Source of the DNA: Megaleporinus macrocephalus
Lineage: Eukaryota; Chordata; Actinopteri; Characiformes; Anostomidae
Direction of reading: 5' to 3'
Assembly: GCA_021613375.1 (NCBI GenBank)
Contig: CM038720.1
Coordinates: 5,232,462 to 5,296,461, forward strand
Length of the DNA stretch: 64,000 bases
A program made the translations under genes and the position numbers. Of the stretch, positions 34,912-47,149 are shown in pieces. The notes under the pieces are model-generated. The model searched no databases, was not told the origin of the DNA, and was given only the letters and a program-made list of their open reading frames with translations. Position 1 is the stretch's first letter. Each line of letters opens with the position of its first letter.

Positions 34912-36141
34912 ATGGCAATAAACCTCCTCCCAGACACCTGTCCCCCTAGAGGCCGCTTGTTCTCCCTTTCGGGGCCGGAACGTCAGGCAATGGAGGAGTA
35001 TATACAGGAGGCCCTAGCCCAAGGATTCATCCAACCGCCTGCCTCCCTGGCTGGGGCGGGGTTTTTCTCTTTCGGGAAAAAAGACGGTGGGCTACGCCCC
35101 TCTATAGACTACCGAGGCCTAAACAAGATAACTGTCAAAGACCGCTATGCGTTGCCCCTCATGACCTCAGCATTTCAGGCACTGCAGCAGGCCTCCATTT
35201 TTACCAAACTGGACCTGTGTAGTGCCAAAAACATGGTGAGGATCCGAGAGGGGGACGAGTGGAAGAGAGCGTTCATCACTCCCTCTGGGCACTATGAATA
35301 TCTGGTTATGGCGTTCGGACTAATGAACGCACCTTCTGTCTTCCAAAGGTATATAAACGAGGTCCTGAGGGAGGCCCTTAACCGGTACGTGTTTGTCTCC
35401 TTGGACAACGTTTTGATTTACAGAAAGCCCGTAGACGAACATATCACCCATGTTAGACGGGTCCTCCAGCTTCCTCTTGAGAACCACCTCTTTGTTAAGC
35501 TGGAGAAGTCTGTATTCCATGCAAAAACCATTTCCTTTTTGGGGTTTGTAGTCTCCCATAACAGGTTGTGCATGGACCCCACCAAGATACATGTCGTGGA
35601 GAACTGGCCAAGACCCACATCTGTGCGTCTGGTCCAATGCTTCCTTGGTTTCACAAATTTCTATCAAAGGTTTGTCAAAAACTTTAGCATGTTGGCAGCC
35701 CCATTGACTACCTTATCCAGGAAAACGTCTGGTCAGTTTCGCTGGTCCTCCAAATCCCAAAAGGCTTTTGATGAGCTTAACCACCACCTTAGTACAGCCC
35801 CGATACTTCAGCTCCCCAACCTGGAGCTTGAGTTTATTGTTGAGGTGGACGCCTCCAAGGTGGGCGTCGGTGCTGTTCTGGCCCAACGGTCTGCTGAGGA
35901 CAAAAAGCTGCACCCATGTGCCTACTTTTCTCGGCGCCTATCCGCAGCAGAGCAGAACTATGATGTGGTTGACCATGAGTTACTGGCGGTCAAACTTGCG
36001 CTCGAGTGGAGGCATTGGCTGGAGGGGGAAAACACCCCTTCCTGGTCTGGACTGACCACAAAAACTTGGCGTACATACAGCAGGCCAAGCGACTTAATCC
36101 ACGCCAGGCCAGATGGGGACTGTTTTTTTTGCCCGGTTTGA
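34912..36141 (+). pseudogene. Gypsy copy B reverse transcriptase-RNase H remnant
   Basis: The longest retroelement frame in the window, 409 codons: RT fingers and palm (FTKLDL, then the catalytic motif), thumb/connection (CFLGFTNFYQRFV) and the start of RNase H ([25 protein letters not shown]). The YLDD motif of the family reads SLDN here, losing a catalytic Asp, so the enzyme is dead despite the long frame. RNase H continues in another frame (36006-36242, [10 protein letters not shown]). Confidence 0.85.
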
Positions 36142-37062
36142 CTTTAAACTGTCATACCGGCCGGGTACTAAGAACGGCAAGGCCGATACCCTCTCCTGCC
36201 AGTGGGAGTCCTCACCTTCAGCTACTCCACCCTCGACCATAATCCCCAGGGCCTGCGTCATGGCGCCCCTCCAGTGGGGGGTAGAGGAGTCAGTGCGACA
36301 GGCCCTCCTTACTGAACCGGACCCAGGTGGAGGCCCTCCGGGCCGAATGTATGTGCCTAAGGCAGTTAGACATCAGGTACTCAAGTGGGTGCATACTTCC
36401 CCCTTTTTAGTTCACCCAGGAGTCACACGCACACTTGAGTTTCTCCGTTGACGGTTTTGGTGGCCCCGTATGGAACCCGATGTTCGAGCGTATGTTAATT
36501 CCTGTCGCACCTGCCCCCAATGCAAGGACCCCAGGACCAAGCCTGCGGTTCTGTTGCACCCACTAGCTGTCTCTTAGTGTCCTTGGTCCCACCAGTCACT
36601 TGACTTTACTACAATGTTGCCCCCATCCAGGGGCAACACAGTAATTCTGGTAGTCATCGACAGGTTCTTCAAGGCTGGCCGCTTTATAGCTTTGCTGAAG
36701 CTGCCATCTGCAAATGAGACAGCTACATTACTACTCACTCAGGGTGTCTGCATTTGCCTCAGGACATAGTATCAGACCGGGGGCCTCAGTTCACCAGCCG
36801 GTTCTGGGAGGCCTTTTGTCGTTTGCTGGAAGCAGGAGCTAGCCTGTCATCTGTCTTCCATCCCCAATCTAATGGCCAGACAAAGAGAGTTAACCAGGAC
36901 TTGGAGCGCACCCTCCGCTGTCTGGCCTCTTCTTGTCCATCCTCGTGGTCTGAGTACCTAGTATGGGCGGAGTTTGCCAACAACACCCTGTGGCACTCCT
37001 CTTTAGGTATGTCGCCGTTCGAGTGCCAGTTTGGGTATGTTCCACCCAGGAGGCAGGCGTAG
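36113..37062 (+). pseudogene. Gypsy copy B integrase remnant
   Basis: Zinc-binding HHCC region in pieces (HTSPFLVHPG near 36390, CRTCPQC near 36508), then a 102-codon frame (36754-37062) with [15 protein letters not shown], containing an Asp of the D,D-35-E core, and [15 protein letters not shown] stop (tga at about 36449) and frame changes separate the parts. Confidence 0.78.
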
Positions 37063-37327
37063 TGTGTCGTATCTGCTAGACAGACAGTTAGGCGCTGCCG
37101 TTTAGCCTGGCAAAGGGCACGCAGGGCTCTTTTGTCTGCGGTCGCTTCACAAAAGTGCTACGCTGACAAGAGGCAACGACCGGCGTCTCCTTATCGGCCA
37201 GGACAACAGGTTTGGCTCTTGGCCAAGGACCTGCCTTTGTGGGGTTGTCCTCGCAAATTTGCTCCCCGCTACATCGGGACATTCAAGGTCCTTCGCCGAA
37301 TTAACCCTGTGTCTTACCGCCTCGCTC

Positions 37328-37733
37328 AGATTGTAGCAGTAATTGAGGCATCAATTGCAACAGGTTAGCGAGTAACCAAAACACTGTTACAGAAATAATT
37401 CCTTTAGGCTTCATGCAAACATCAAACAACTAAGCAAAATGAAGCTTTAGTTTAGTTCACAATACAAATGCCCTAAAATCATTTTGGTATAAAAACAATA
37501 ATAAAATGAATAATAATAATAATATCTCAGCTACAGCTGCAGTTTAGTATCCATACTACTAAACTACTATTAAAAGTTCTGTTGTAAAACAGATGTTCTT
37601 TCTGGTTAGTCATTAAGAATAACATTAATTAAAGATTACTATTATGAACACCCTCTCACCCTCCACCTAGTTATTTTATGTAGATTTGTATTTGAATATC
37701 AGGTGTCTGATGTAATTGTGAATGTAAATCTAG
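37328..37733 (+). promoter_or_regulatory. Conserved receptor upstream region, unit 6 (truncated)
   Basis: Begins directly at gypsy copy B with cagattgtagcagtaattga, which corresponds to about 28852. Contains the small gtttagta-type inverted repeat near 37542, with one change. No gene. Confidence 0.5.
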
Positions 37734-37776
37734 CCAATCACATGTTAGTGGGAGGATTAATACTAAAGTATAAACA
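37732..37776 (+). promoter_or_regulatory. Core promoter: CCAAT box and TATA box of the pseudogene
   Basis: CCAAT at 37734-37738, gtgggaggatt, tataaa at 37769-37774. The promoter looks intact although the reading frame is broken. Confidence 0.6.
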
Positions 37777-37859
37777 GATATGACAGAAAGATAAATCTCC
37801 CAGTTCAGCACTGCTGTTACTATTACTGCAGTCAGTTCTAACTGATAGACCTGCTTTAG

Positions 37860-38875
37860 ATGGATGAGAACATTTTCAGGCAAAATCTCACAGTTCAGTA
37901 CTGCTTTCCTGACAACAACTCCTCCTGCAGAAAGGAGGTCCGAGCAGGATCTGGATATTTATTGCTATATATTTTTCTCTCTTTTGTATCTGTGAGCACT
38001 GTTTTTCTGAACCTGCTGACTATCATTTCCATCTCTCACTTCAAGCAGCTCCACACTCCAACCAACCTGCTCATCCTCTCTCTGGCTGTGGCGGATCTTC
38101 TCATGGGACTGTTTGTTATGCCTGTGACTATAATAAAATTAATCCACTCCTGTTGGTATTTTGGACAAACTGCATGCGTTGTTTATCTAGTGATTCAGTT
38201 TGTTTCTGCATCAGTATCTCTCTTCAGCATGGTTTTCATTGCAGTTGATCGGTACATCGCTGTCTGTGATCCTTTACGTTATGCCTCTGAGATCACAGTG
38301 GGAAAAACTCTAGTGTTTCTAATTCTAGGCTGGTTTTATTGTTTATTGTATGTTCTCATCTATTTGTACTTTAATGATAATCTCATTCTGTCTCAGATAT
38401 CCATTGTTATGGAGAGTGTGTTCTGGTTATAAAACACTACTGGGTGATCATTGACCTTGTGTTTTTTTTTCTAAGCCCTTGCTGCATTATACTGGTCTTG
38501 TATTCAGCTATCTTTATTACAGCAAGACGTCAAGCTAAAGCTGTTAGTACTGTGAAGAATGTCACCTCAAAGACACACAGATCTAAAGTTTCGAACTCTG
38601 AAACCAAAGCAGCAAAGACGTTAGGAATTGTTATTTTTGTTTATCTGGCTTGCTGGATACCATTTTATTTAAGTTCTCTTACAGCTGAAAGTTTAACATC
38701 TTCATCAATGGTGTGGACTGTGTTTGTCTGGCTATCATACGTGAGCTCCACTGTGAATCCACTAATATATGCCATTTTCTATCCATGGTTCAGAGTTTCA
38801 GCTAAGTGTATTATAACATGTAGTATATTTGAATCGTCCTCTTCTCAGTTTAATTTGTTTCCAAAGAATATTTAA
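37860..38875 (+). pseudogene. taar: TAAR pseudogene (4-bp deletion in ECL2), unit 6
   Basis: The frame is receptor-like from the ATG to about residue 181, then shifts: relative to its paralogs four bases are missing at about 38403-38406, after the QIS codons in ECL2. The first frame ends at 38432; the second half (TM5 to the C-terminus) is open in the shifted frame to 38875. Total length is 1016 bp, exactly four short of the 1020 bp of the intact genes, so this is a single lesion. Before and after the break the family residues are kept: Gln113, DRY, Asp at 5.42, CWIP, NP..Y. TM4 is of the CLLYVLIY type. The change could be a recent fixed loss, a population polymorphism or an assembly error. 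Confidence 0.92.
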
Positions 38876-39748
38876 TGTTGACTTCATTCAGCTGTCTATG
38901 CTGAGGTCAATTGATATGCCACATGTTCTGTTTCAGTTGCGAGTGAAGTATATCATTAATGCTGAATTTGCTGAATTTGCTGGCTTTTAAGCACATATTT
39001 ATCTCTAAATCTAACTTCTACTACATCTGAATGCTGACTGTAAATAAGTGATATGTTTACATTTGTGAATACTTCATGTTCATTAATTTGTTGTACTTGA
39101 TAATGTATATTCTATAGCTTTTACAGAAAATGCCACATATATACCACATCTTCTATGTGCTTACTGACATTTGACCTGGAGGCCCACTGATCTGGACAGG
39201 TTGTTAGTTAGCTGGGTTTAATGTAAATGTTAATGAGGTGTTTTAGGAGTTGGTTGCAACTACAAAAGGGGTCGGGGGAAGGGGTTATCCTCCAGGGCCT
39301 AACATAGAGAACCCTGCACTAATACTGTTCTGATTATCTGGTATCTTAAACAGTTCCACTGGTTATGTTGTAAGACCTCTTCCTTTGATACTGTCTTATA
39401 ATATTTGATATGAAACACAGGTGATGCTACTGTGTTTCATATTTGCTGGCCATGATAAACTGTTTAACAACACTGTGATCCTTCTCACCCCAAACAAGTC
39501 ACAAGCAGTTCAAACAAGTCACAGAATGTGTTGTGCATTCTTGAGGTAAATAAATACAACAGCCCAGAGTCAGTAAACAAGACAATTACTACCCTTTAAA
39601 GTAAATATGCTAATTTTTGTGAGAAAATAAAGAAAATAAATTACAAAAAGAAACTTTTGTTACCTCTTAATACTTCATATTTCTTCACTTAGTCTTCAGC
39701 TGCAAAACAGTATGAGGGGCTTTGTCATCAGATTTTGTACTGTTCAAT

Positions 39749-39806
<58 letters not shown>

Positions 39807-39980
39807 CAGATAGCAATTTTCAGTGGTAGCTCAAAATGCTTGACAGATGGTTTTATTTTAAAATCATATGCCAAGGACACACATCAAATTGTAAATAACC
39901 CCCAGTTTTAATTACATAATTAATTAAGCTTTAATTAAATGTTAGACATGCATTTTTAAATTTTTAGTAAAAATGTTCAC
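38876..39980. repeat. Receptor 3' flank with MITE remnant and AAT tract, unit 6
   Basis: MITE remnant at 39172-39299 and an AAT tract at 39749-39804. No gene. Confidence 0.7.
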
Positions 39981-42234
39981 TGAGCTTGACTGTCTAATAA
40001 AAGTAAAAGCAGAATAACTGAAAGAGCCTTTAGTTTTTGTTCAGTATCTCCTTCAGTTTGAGCAGGAAATGTTTTGACTGCCAATGATAAGTATTTGATA
40101 CTGCTTGTAATCTTGCCATGTGTTAAATATAAGAAGAAATGGAAATGTGTAGTTTTGTGTGATCAACATAACTTAAAATGATTATAATTTCCTAATGACA
40201 TCACAGGTAACATATACAAGTAGAAAAGCAAAGGCCCTAAAACTGACCTTTGTGGTACTGCACATAACATATACATTTTTTTGATGTATAATGTCTCACT
40301 GAACCTGTCATTAAATATGACTAAATCACTCCAGACCTGTAATTTTAATTTACATTGTAGAATTATTTACCACTTGTGCCTCCACATGCAATGCATCCAT
40401 GCAGTGAAACACCCACAAACTCATACAATAGTAATATACGGACTAGGGGGCTGTGAGCACATGTGTCCGGAGCTTTGGGAAGTTTACAACGCTCAGACAG
40501 TGGCTGGGTAGGTGCCTTGCTCAAGAGCACTTCAGTCATGGCCTTTTGAATGATTTCGATCACAGCCCAAGGCTGCACCTTCTGCTTAAGATCCCAACCC
40601 ACCATTCACAATAATAGATTACCGTGATTAATGGAATCTTGTGATCAATAGTATCAAATGGAGCACAAAGAAAAGAGCATGGGTGTCAATAGAGGGGGGG
40701 AGTTGATGTTTTTTGCTGTTTTTATGTTAAGAGAACTGTCTTGTTGTTTATATGTGTCTAGTTGATTGACTGTCTGAAGCTGACTGAGAAGTCTTGGGAC
40801 ATGTGGAAAACCAAATTGTAATGCCTCCAAGCTGTTTATCATGCTACCTTCCAAACAACCAATTCTCATTGCATAAATGTGAGTAATGTTAGGGCTGGGC
40901 CATACCTGACTTTTAGTCAGCACCTCTGATACCAAGGCTTAAAACTACAGCACCAGCTATGGGATGGTAAACATTTTTGTGATCTGTCTGCAATTACAAA
41001 CAGTACATGCAACTGGCATGTAATGTACAAGTTAATCTATGTACCCTTCATGTATGTACCTAGTGAGCTCAATTGGGTAGTATTAAACCCAGGTAACTCT
41101 GCATGTAGCAGCAATTTAGGTGCACAAAATAAACCAGTAAATGGCTACCTTGTAAAAGTCAGTCACCAACTGATATATCTTATCTTGATATGCAACTTAT
41201 GTGACCAAACTTACAGGGAAAGTGACAAAAGAAATCTGATCAGGACCTCAAATTGCAACTGAAAGGGTGCACTTAACACTATTTCTGAGTGACTTTCTGA
41301 ATGACTTCTACTGGCACATACTTATTGAGCTAATAGCTATGCATTTACAGTTGCTAAAACATGAACTGTGCTGATTCTGAAAGTAAAGACTTAAAACTGT
41401 GACGGGGATTATAAGGGTGTACAGTCCGCTGCATACTATTTTAAATGAACCTGTTCCATGGTATCACAACTCTACCCGTTCTGCTGCTTGAAAAGACACT
41501 TGGACAGAAACTCTTGGTCCCTTTATCAATGACAGGACTGAGAAAATTCCTTAGCAACTCATACCTAATGTGTTCTCTTCCAGCATCGCATCCTTTCTGA
41601 CATCATCAGCATCTCAGTCACAACATAATTGGGGCTCATTACACTTTGGCTCTAAGTCTATTTCTGATCATTCATCTGGAGCAGATGGGCTCTGACTCTC
41701 TGGGCTTGTACTGAAAACAATGGCCCGCCACCAGCTGGCAGTTCGATCAACTTTGTAAGCACCAGGCCTTGGTCAGTAGTTTGTCTTCCTGAGGTCCATA
41801 ACTTGCATGTGATATTATTCACATGATGATTTACATCATCAAAAAACTATTCTACTACATTCTGGTCTCAGTGGGGCTCAAGAAGCTGGGTTTCAAATAC
41901 AAATAGTAGTTCCTACTTATACACACAAAAAATGTGATGATTTTACCTTTATTGGCCAAAGACCAGGTCCCCTGACGGAATCACTTAACATAATCGTGCC
42001 CCATGTGTTAATTGGCTGCTGTTCTTGACTTTTACTGCAACAACTCCAGAATAAACTGGCTCTCCAAGTTTGCTACCTTATTTGCGTGGATTTCGTTGAC
42101 AGTTCACAGCATGGTAAGATGTCATTGTTTTTTGTGAAGTGGTCAGTAATCACTAAATCAATGCATGCCAGAAGAGGAAAGACTCTTAATTTGACAGCAC
42201 TACGCCTGAAAGCATCCTAAACTACATTTCCTGT
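39981..42234. repeat. Unit 7, 5' module
   Basis: Follows the unit 5 order including the same internal deletion near 41935. It ends with the normal flank of the gypsy site (gcatcctaaactacatttcc) directly joined to gag sequence, so the left LTR and the gag start are missing. No gene. Confidence 0.75.
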
Positions 42235-42240
42235 AACCTC

Positions 42241-42975
42241 TTGGCGCAGGCTGATCCTGCTGCTCCACAAGCACCAACAGCCCCTGATGCTCCCAGTCAG
42301 GAGGCAACCATGGCTGCTGCAGCAGCAGAGGCAGTACAAGTGCCACCCACGTCACGCTCAGAGCCACCGAGCATTATGCTGGTGAAGCAGAAGGTTATAG
42401 GGGTTCCTTCTCCAGTCTTCACTGGCTTTCGAGCAACAACCCTTTCGGTTCCCTACGGAGCGAGCTTAAGTGGCATATATCATCTCCCTTTTGACTGGAT
42501 GGGTTTTGACCATCCGGTTGCTGGAGGGGAGACAGCTTCACGTCTCCTGAACGTACTTCAGGGAAAAAGAGCAGTGGCTGATTATGCCATAGAATTTTGT
42601 ACTGTAGCGGCTGAGAGTGGCTGGATTCGTGCAGCGCTCATGGCTCCTTTCCACCAGGGCCTTAGTGAGGAGCTCAAAGATGAGCTGGTCCACAGAGACC
42701 CTCCTTCCTCTCTCAATGATTTAATTGATCTGGTACTGCGCCTTGACAATCGCATTCGAGACAGGCGTAGGACAGGAGGCCCAGAGGCCAATCGAGGCCC
42801 TTGCAGGGTCCTGCATAAACTCAGTCCGGTCACTGTACCAGAAAAGCAGGGGGAATCGGGACCCCAGCCTATGCAGATTGGTCACACCCACCTTCCTTGA
42901 CATAAGCGTGATGCTCGTATGCGTGAGGGGAGGTGCCTGTACTGCGGTGGCTCGGGTCATCTTCGCCCTGCTTGC
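42241..42975 (+). pseudogene. Gypsy copy C gag remnant with zinc knuckle
   Basis: A 219-codon open frame of Ala/Pro-rich N-terminus and capsid-like region, then, after a stop and frame change, a CCHC zinc knuckle (CLYCGGSGHLRPAC at about 42934-42975). The true gag start, seen in copy B at 33809, is missing here. Confidence 0.82.
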
Positions 42976-43081
42976 CCCGAGCTCTTGGGAAAAGACAATG
43001 TCCTTCAGGGTAGGAAGGACCCTAGTTGTCCTCCTCGGGTTCAAGGGGTGTTCCTCAGCCCCACACTTGTGGGGATCGCCT

Positions 43082-43453
43082 GAGACACGTCTCCAGGCAT
43101 TTGTGGATTCAGGAGTGGCAGGCAACTTTCTTGACGCTGATCTGGCCAAGAAATTTACCCTGCTGCTGATCCCACTGGAGGAACCCTTGCCTGTGGCTGC
43201 TATAGATGGCCATTTCCTGGAGCCAGGGTTTCTTAGCCATCAGACTCTCCCAGTCACGTTACGATTTGGCCCACACACTGAACAGATTGTGCTGTTCATT
43301 ATCCGTGCCCCTGATTTGCAACTGATGTTGGGCTACCCCTGGCTTCAGAGGCACAATCCCCATCTAGACTGGCTTAATCGGTCAGTGTTATGTTGGAGTT
43401 TGGCTTGTCGGGCCTCCTGTCTGCAGCTACCCAATAGTGGGTTGCAATCTTGA
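43082..43453 (+). pseudogene. Gypsy copy C protease remnant
   Basis: Carries the DSG-type active site (FVDSGVAGNFLD) and the later LGYPWLQRHNP motif in one frame that continues from upstream to 43453. It stops before the RT. Confidence 0.78.
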
Positions 43454-44357
43454 AGGTCCAGACTCATGTCGAGTCCCTCAGGAGTATTGGGACCTCAGGG
43501 AAGCATTTAGCAAACAGAAGGCCCAACTCCAGCCTCCTCACCGGCCATATGACATGGCAATAAACCTCCTCCCGGACACCTGTCCCCCTAGAGGCCGCTT
43601 GTTCTCCCTTTCGGGGCCGGAATGTCGGGCAATGAAGGAGTATATACAGGAGGCCCTAGCCCAAGGGTTCATCCGACCGCTAGCCTCCCTGGCTGGGGCA
43701 GGGTTTTTCTCTGTTGGGCTACGCCCCTGTATAGACTACCGAGGCCTAAAAAAGATAACCGTCAAAGACCGCTATCCCTTTCCCCTCATGACCTCAGCAT
43801 TTGAGGCACTGCAGCACTCCTCCATTTTTACCAAACTGGACCTGTGTAGTGCCAACAACTTGGTAAGGGTCCAAGAGGGGGACGAGTGGAAGACAGCGCT
43901 CATCACTCCCTCTGGGCACTATGAATACCTCGTTATGTCGTTTGTCCTAATTAACGCACCTTCTGTCTTCCAAAGGTATATAAACGAGGTCCTGAGGGAG
44001 GCCCCTGACAGGTACATGTTTGTCTACTTGGACGACATTTTGAATTACAGAAATACCGTAGACGAACACATCACCCATTTTAGACGGGTCCTCCAGCTTC
44101 TTCTTGAGCTGGAGAAGTCTGTATTCCATGCAAAAACCATTTCCTTTATGGGGTTTGTAGTCTCCCATAACAGGTTGTGCATGGACCACAACAAGATACA
44201 TGCTGTGGAGAACTGGCCAAGACCCACATGTGTGCGTCTGGTCCAATGCTTCCTTGGTTTCACCTCAGTACAGCCCAGATACTTCAGCTCCCCAACGTGG
44301 ACCTTCCGTTCATTGTTAAGGTGGACGCCTCTGAGGTGGGCGTCGGTGCTGTTCTGA
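43437..44357 (+). pseudogene. Gypsy copy C reverse transcriptase remnant
   Basis: A 306-codon frame with FTKLDL and an intact YLDD motif. It has the GFFS and CFLGFT deletions shared with copy A and a private loss of about six codons after QLLLE. It then runs out of frame into RNase H sequence. Confidence 0.84.
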
Positions 44358-44391
44358 CCCAATGATCTGCTGAGGACAAAAAGCTGCACCC

Positions 44392-44634
44392 ATGTGCCTA
44401 CTTCTCTCGCGGCTAACCCTAGCAGAGCGGAACTATGATGTGGGTGACCATGAGTTACTGGCGGTCAAACTTGCGCTTGAGGAGTGGAGGCATTGGCTGG
44501 AGGGGGCAAAACACCCCTTCCTGGTCTGGACGGACCACAAAAACTTGGCGTACATAAAGCAGGTCAAGCGACTTAATCCGCGCCAGGCCAGATGGGGACT
44601 GTTTTTTGCCTGGTTTGACTTTAACCTGTCATAG
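44392..44634 (+). pseudogene. Gypsy copy C RNase H remnant
   Basis: An 80-codon frame with [18 protein letters not shown] and [12 protein letters not shown], the C-terminal half of RNase H. The catalytic N-terminal part lies upstream in another frame. Confidence 0.72.
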
Positions 44635-44639
44635 TGGGA

Positions 44640-45390
44640 GTCCTCACCTTCAGCTACTCCACCCTCGACCATAATCCCCAGGGCTTGTGTCGTGGCACCC
44701 ATCCAGTGGGGGGTAGAGAACAGGCCCTCCTTACTGAACCGGACCCAGGTGGAGGCTCTCCGGGCTGACGTTCGAGGGTATGTTAACTCCTGTCGACCTG
44801 CGCCCAATGCAAGGACCCCAGGACCAAGCCTGTGGGTCTGTTGCACCCACTAGCTGTCCCTTAGTGTCCTAGGTCCAACCTGTCACTTGGCTTTATCACA
44901 GGGTTGCCCCCATCCAGGGGCAACACAGTGGTTCTGGTAGTCATCGACAGGTTCTCCAAGGCTGGCCGCTTCATAGCTTTGCTGAAGGTGCCATATGCAA
45001 AGGAGACAGCTACATTACTACTCACTCAGGTTGTTCACACTCACGGTTTGCCTTAGGACATAGTATCAGACCAGGGGCCTCAATTCACCAGCCGGTTCTG
45101 GGAGGCCTCTTGTCGTTTGCTAGGAGCAGGGGCTAGCCTATCATCTGGCTTCCATCCCCAATCTAACGGCCAGACAAAGAGAGTTAACCAGGATTTGGAG
45201 CGCACCCTCCGCTGTCTGGCCTCTTCCTGTCCATTCTCTTGGTCTGAGTACCTAGTATGGGCAGTGCTTGCCAACAACACCCTGTGGCACTCCTCTTTAG
45301 GTATCTTGCCGTTCGATTGCCAGTTTGGGTATGTTCCACACGTGTTCCCTGACCAGGAGGCAGGCGTAGTGTGTCCTATCTGCTAGACAG
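44640..45390 (+). pseudogene. Gypsy copy C integrase remnant
   Basis: Most of the zinc-binding domain is lost to a deletion near 44768; the core survives in pieces, including the [13 protein letters not shown] segment in the frame 45117-45386. Several stops. Confidence 0.7.
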
Positions 45391-45769
45391 ACAGTTAGGC
45401 GCTGCCGTTTAGCCTGGCAAAGGGCACGCAGGGCTCTCTTGTCCACGGTCGCTGCACAAAAGTGCTACGCTGACAAGAGGCGACGACCGGCGTCTCCTTA
45501 TCGGCCAGGACAACGGGTTTGGCTCTTGGCCAAGGACCTGCCTTTGTGGGGCTGTCTTTGCAAATTTGCTCCCCGCTACATCGGGCCATTCAAGGTCCTT
45601 CGCCGAATTAATCCTGTGTCTTACCGCCTCGCCCTTCTGCCATCTTTGCGAATCAACCCCACCTTCCACGTGTCTTGCCTTAAGCCCTTATTGTGTTCAG
45701 TGGGTCCATTCATCCCGTTGGGTCCGCGCATGGTGGACAGCGTATACAGTCAGGCGTCTCTTGGACGTT

Positions 45770-45934
45770 CAACGGGTTCGCGGTGGACTTGGTTGATAGG
45801 GAGGGCTATGGTCCTGAGGAATGGTCCTGGGTGCTGTCCTGTCACATTCTGGACCATGAACTCATTCTGGCTTTTCGGCGGGATCGCACAGCTGGGCTTG
45901 GGACATCAGGAGCTTTCCCTCTGGCGGGGGATCC
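45770..45934 (+). pseudogene. Gypsy copy C chromodomain-like C-terminus
   Basis: Encodes [19 protein letters not shown] and HILDHELI, with the chromodomain Trp of DWEGY changed to Arg relative to copy A. It directly precedes the 3' LTR. Confidence 0.75.
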
Positions 45935-46765
45935 TGTAAGGGCTGGTGCTAGGTTGAGGCCCCCTCCGGCCACCATGGGGAATCAGGCACACTAATCAGG
46001 ACTGATTCCACAGCTGTGCCAGGGCTATATTACCCCAGTGATCCAGTCACTCAGTGCTGGGTCTTTGCCAAAGTTTTGAGCTAAGTTCCTGGCCGGTAAT
46101 GTTGGGTATTGAGGTCTGAGAGCTTTTGTGCTACACTTCGTTTCTATCTTCAAGGGTGCAAGTGTGGTGACACTGCCCCTCCCTTTCGAGTTTTCCCATG
46201 TTGTTCTTTTTCTCCAATCACCAAGCACTCCTGTTACCTAGTTTTATTTTTGGGAAGTTTATTAGTTTAGTTTTCCCCAGTTTATCAGGGCTGCCACTCT
46301 TCAAGTGACGTCCTTTGTTGTGTTTTTGACGCTGTTTCCTCATGCTCGGTGTGGGCTTTTGTTTCTGTGCATGTTCAGTGCCAATCCCTCCTTTTAAATG
46401 ATATACACGGCAGTAATATTAAGTCAGTGCAGTGGTACAGCAGTAGTGTGTTCGACCTGTTACACAGGGGCCGGGGTTCGCACCTTGGTTTAAGCATTTG
46501 TTTATTCGTCTTTTATTTGAATCCTTGTAAGCTTTTATTTGCGAAGCGCCTCCTACCTGCGGCGCATTGGCCTAGTGGCAAGTCTAGTCTCACATTTAGG
46601 CGACCTGGGTTCGATTCCCACCTTTTTTCATTTCTTGGGGATTTACCTGTTCTAAGATCTAACTGTTCTGCACACGGTGTTAGCTCACCCAGAAAGTGTT
46701 GGTACTTCACCCCTGCAGCTCGACTTCAAGTCCAGCACTGGGCACTTACACTTTGGGCACTTACA
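45935..46765 (+). repeat. Gypsy copy C 3' LTR
   Basis: Starts tgtaaggg; its end is blurred by a tandem duplication of gggcacttacacttt at about 46739-46770. tRNA-like segments at 46427-46484 and 46559-46622. Confidence 0.82.
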
Positions 46766-47149
46766 CTTTGCTATTTATTGCTCCATACAATCTCCAAAAA
46801 GAACTCGAGGCTACTTCAGAATGCCCAGCACTGATCACAAGCATTGTGTCTTGGATTTGTCAAGTTGTGAGTAATTGGATTCTTCTTATTATTATTATTA
46901 TTGACAGTAGTGTTTTGTAGGTCTAAGGGGGTCACTAAGGAGAGACCCTCGTCTTATTTTAAGCAGCCTTAACCACCTACTTGATGTCTGAGCTAACGCA
47001 TCCCCGGCGATCAGCAGCCCTATCCAGGTCATGGCGCCAGTTCCTTGTAGCTGATATAAAACTGTGGTGGGCCTTGACAACAGTTTTATATCTGCTACAC
47101 AGGACTGGTGCCATGACCTGGATCTTCATTTATTGCCTTCAAGGATTTA
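46766..47149. repeat. Post-LTR flank with fold-back element, unit 7
   Basis: Same as 26979-27377, with a short ATT run (46887-46902) and the hairpin at 47022-47123. No gene. Confidence 0.7.

Larger units (their letters stand above)
33473..37327 (+). mobile_element. Ty3/gypsy chromodomain LTR retrotransposon, copy B (5' LTR partial, no 3' LTR)
   Basis: The only copy that keeps a 5' LTR end and the gag start. Order: partial LTR (33473-33794), gag remnant, protease remnant, RT-RNase H (34912-36141), integrase pieces (36113-37062) and a C-terminal integrase piece that ends at about 37327. There, after a YRLA codon run, it joins receptor upstream sequence, so the chromodomain, 3' LTR, fold-back and LINE are deleted. 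RT lacks the two deletions shared by copies A and C, so it represents an older internal structure, though its catalytic motif is mutated. Confidence 0.88.
42235..46765 (+). mobile_element. Ty3/gypsy chromodomain LTR retrotransposon, copy C (no 5' LTR)
   Basis: The most complete internal region: gag (42241-42900), zinc knuckle, protease, RT, RNase H, integrase, chromodomain-like end and 3' LTR (45935-46765). It sits at the same ancestral site as the solo LTRs of units 2 and 5. It shares two RT deletions with copy A and carries additional private deletions (for example in the RT near 44107 and in the integrase near 44770). Not autonomous. Confidence 0.9.

Noticed and set aside
34912..36141. A functional or domesticated reverse transcriptase, given the long open frame
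   Set aside because: The catalytic YLDD motif reads SLDN, other domains are broken by stops, and it is part of a deleted retroelement.
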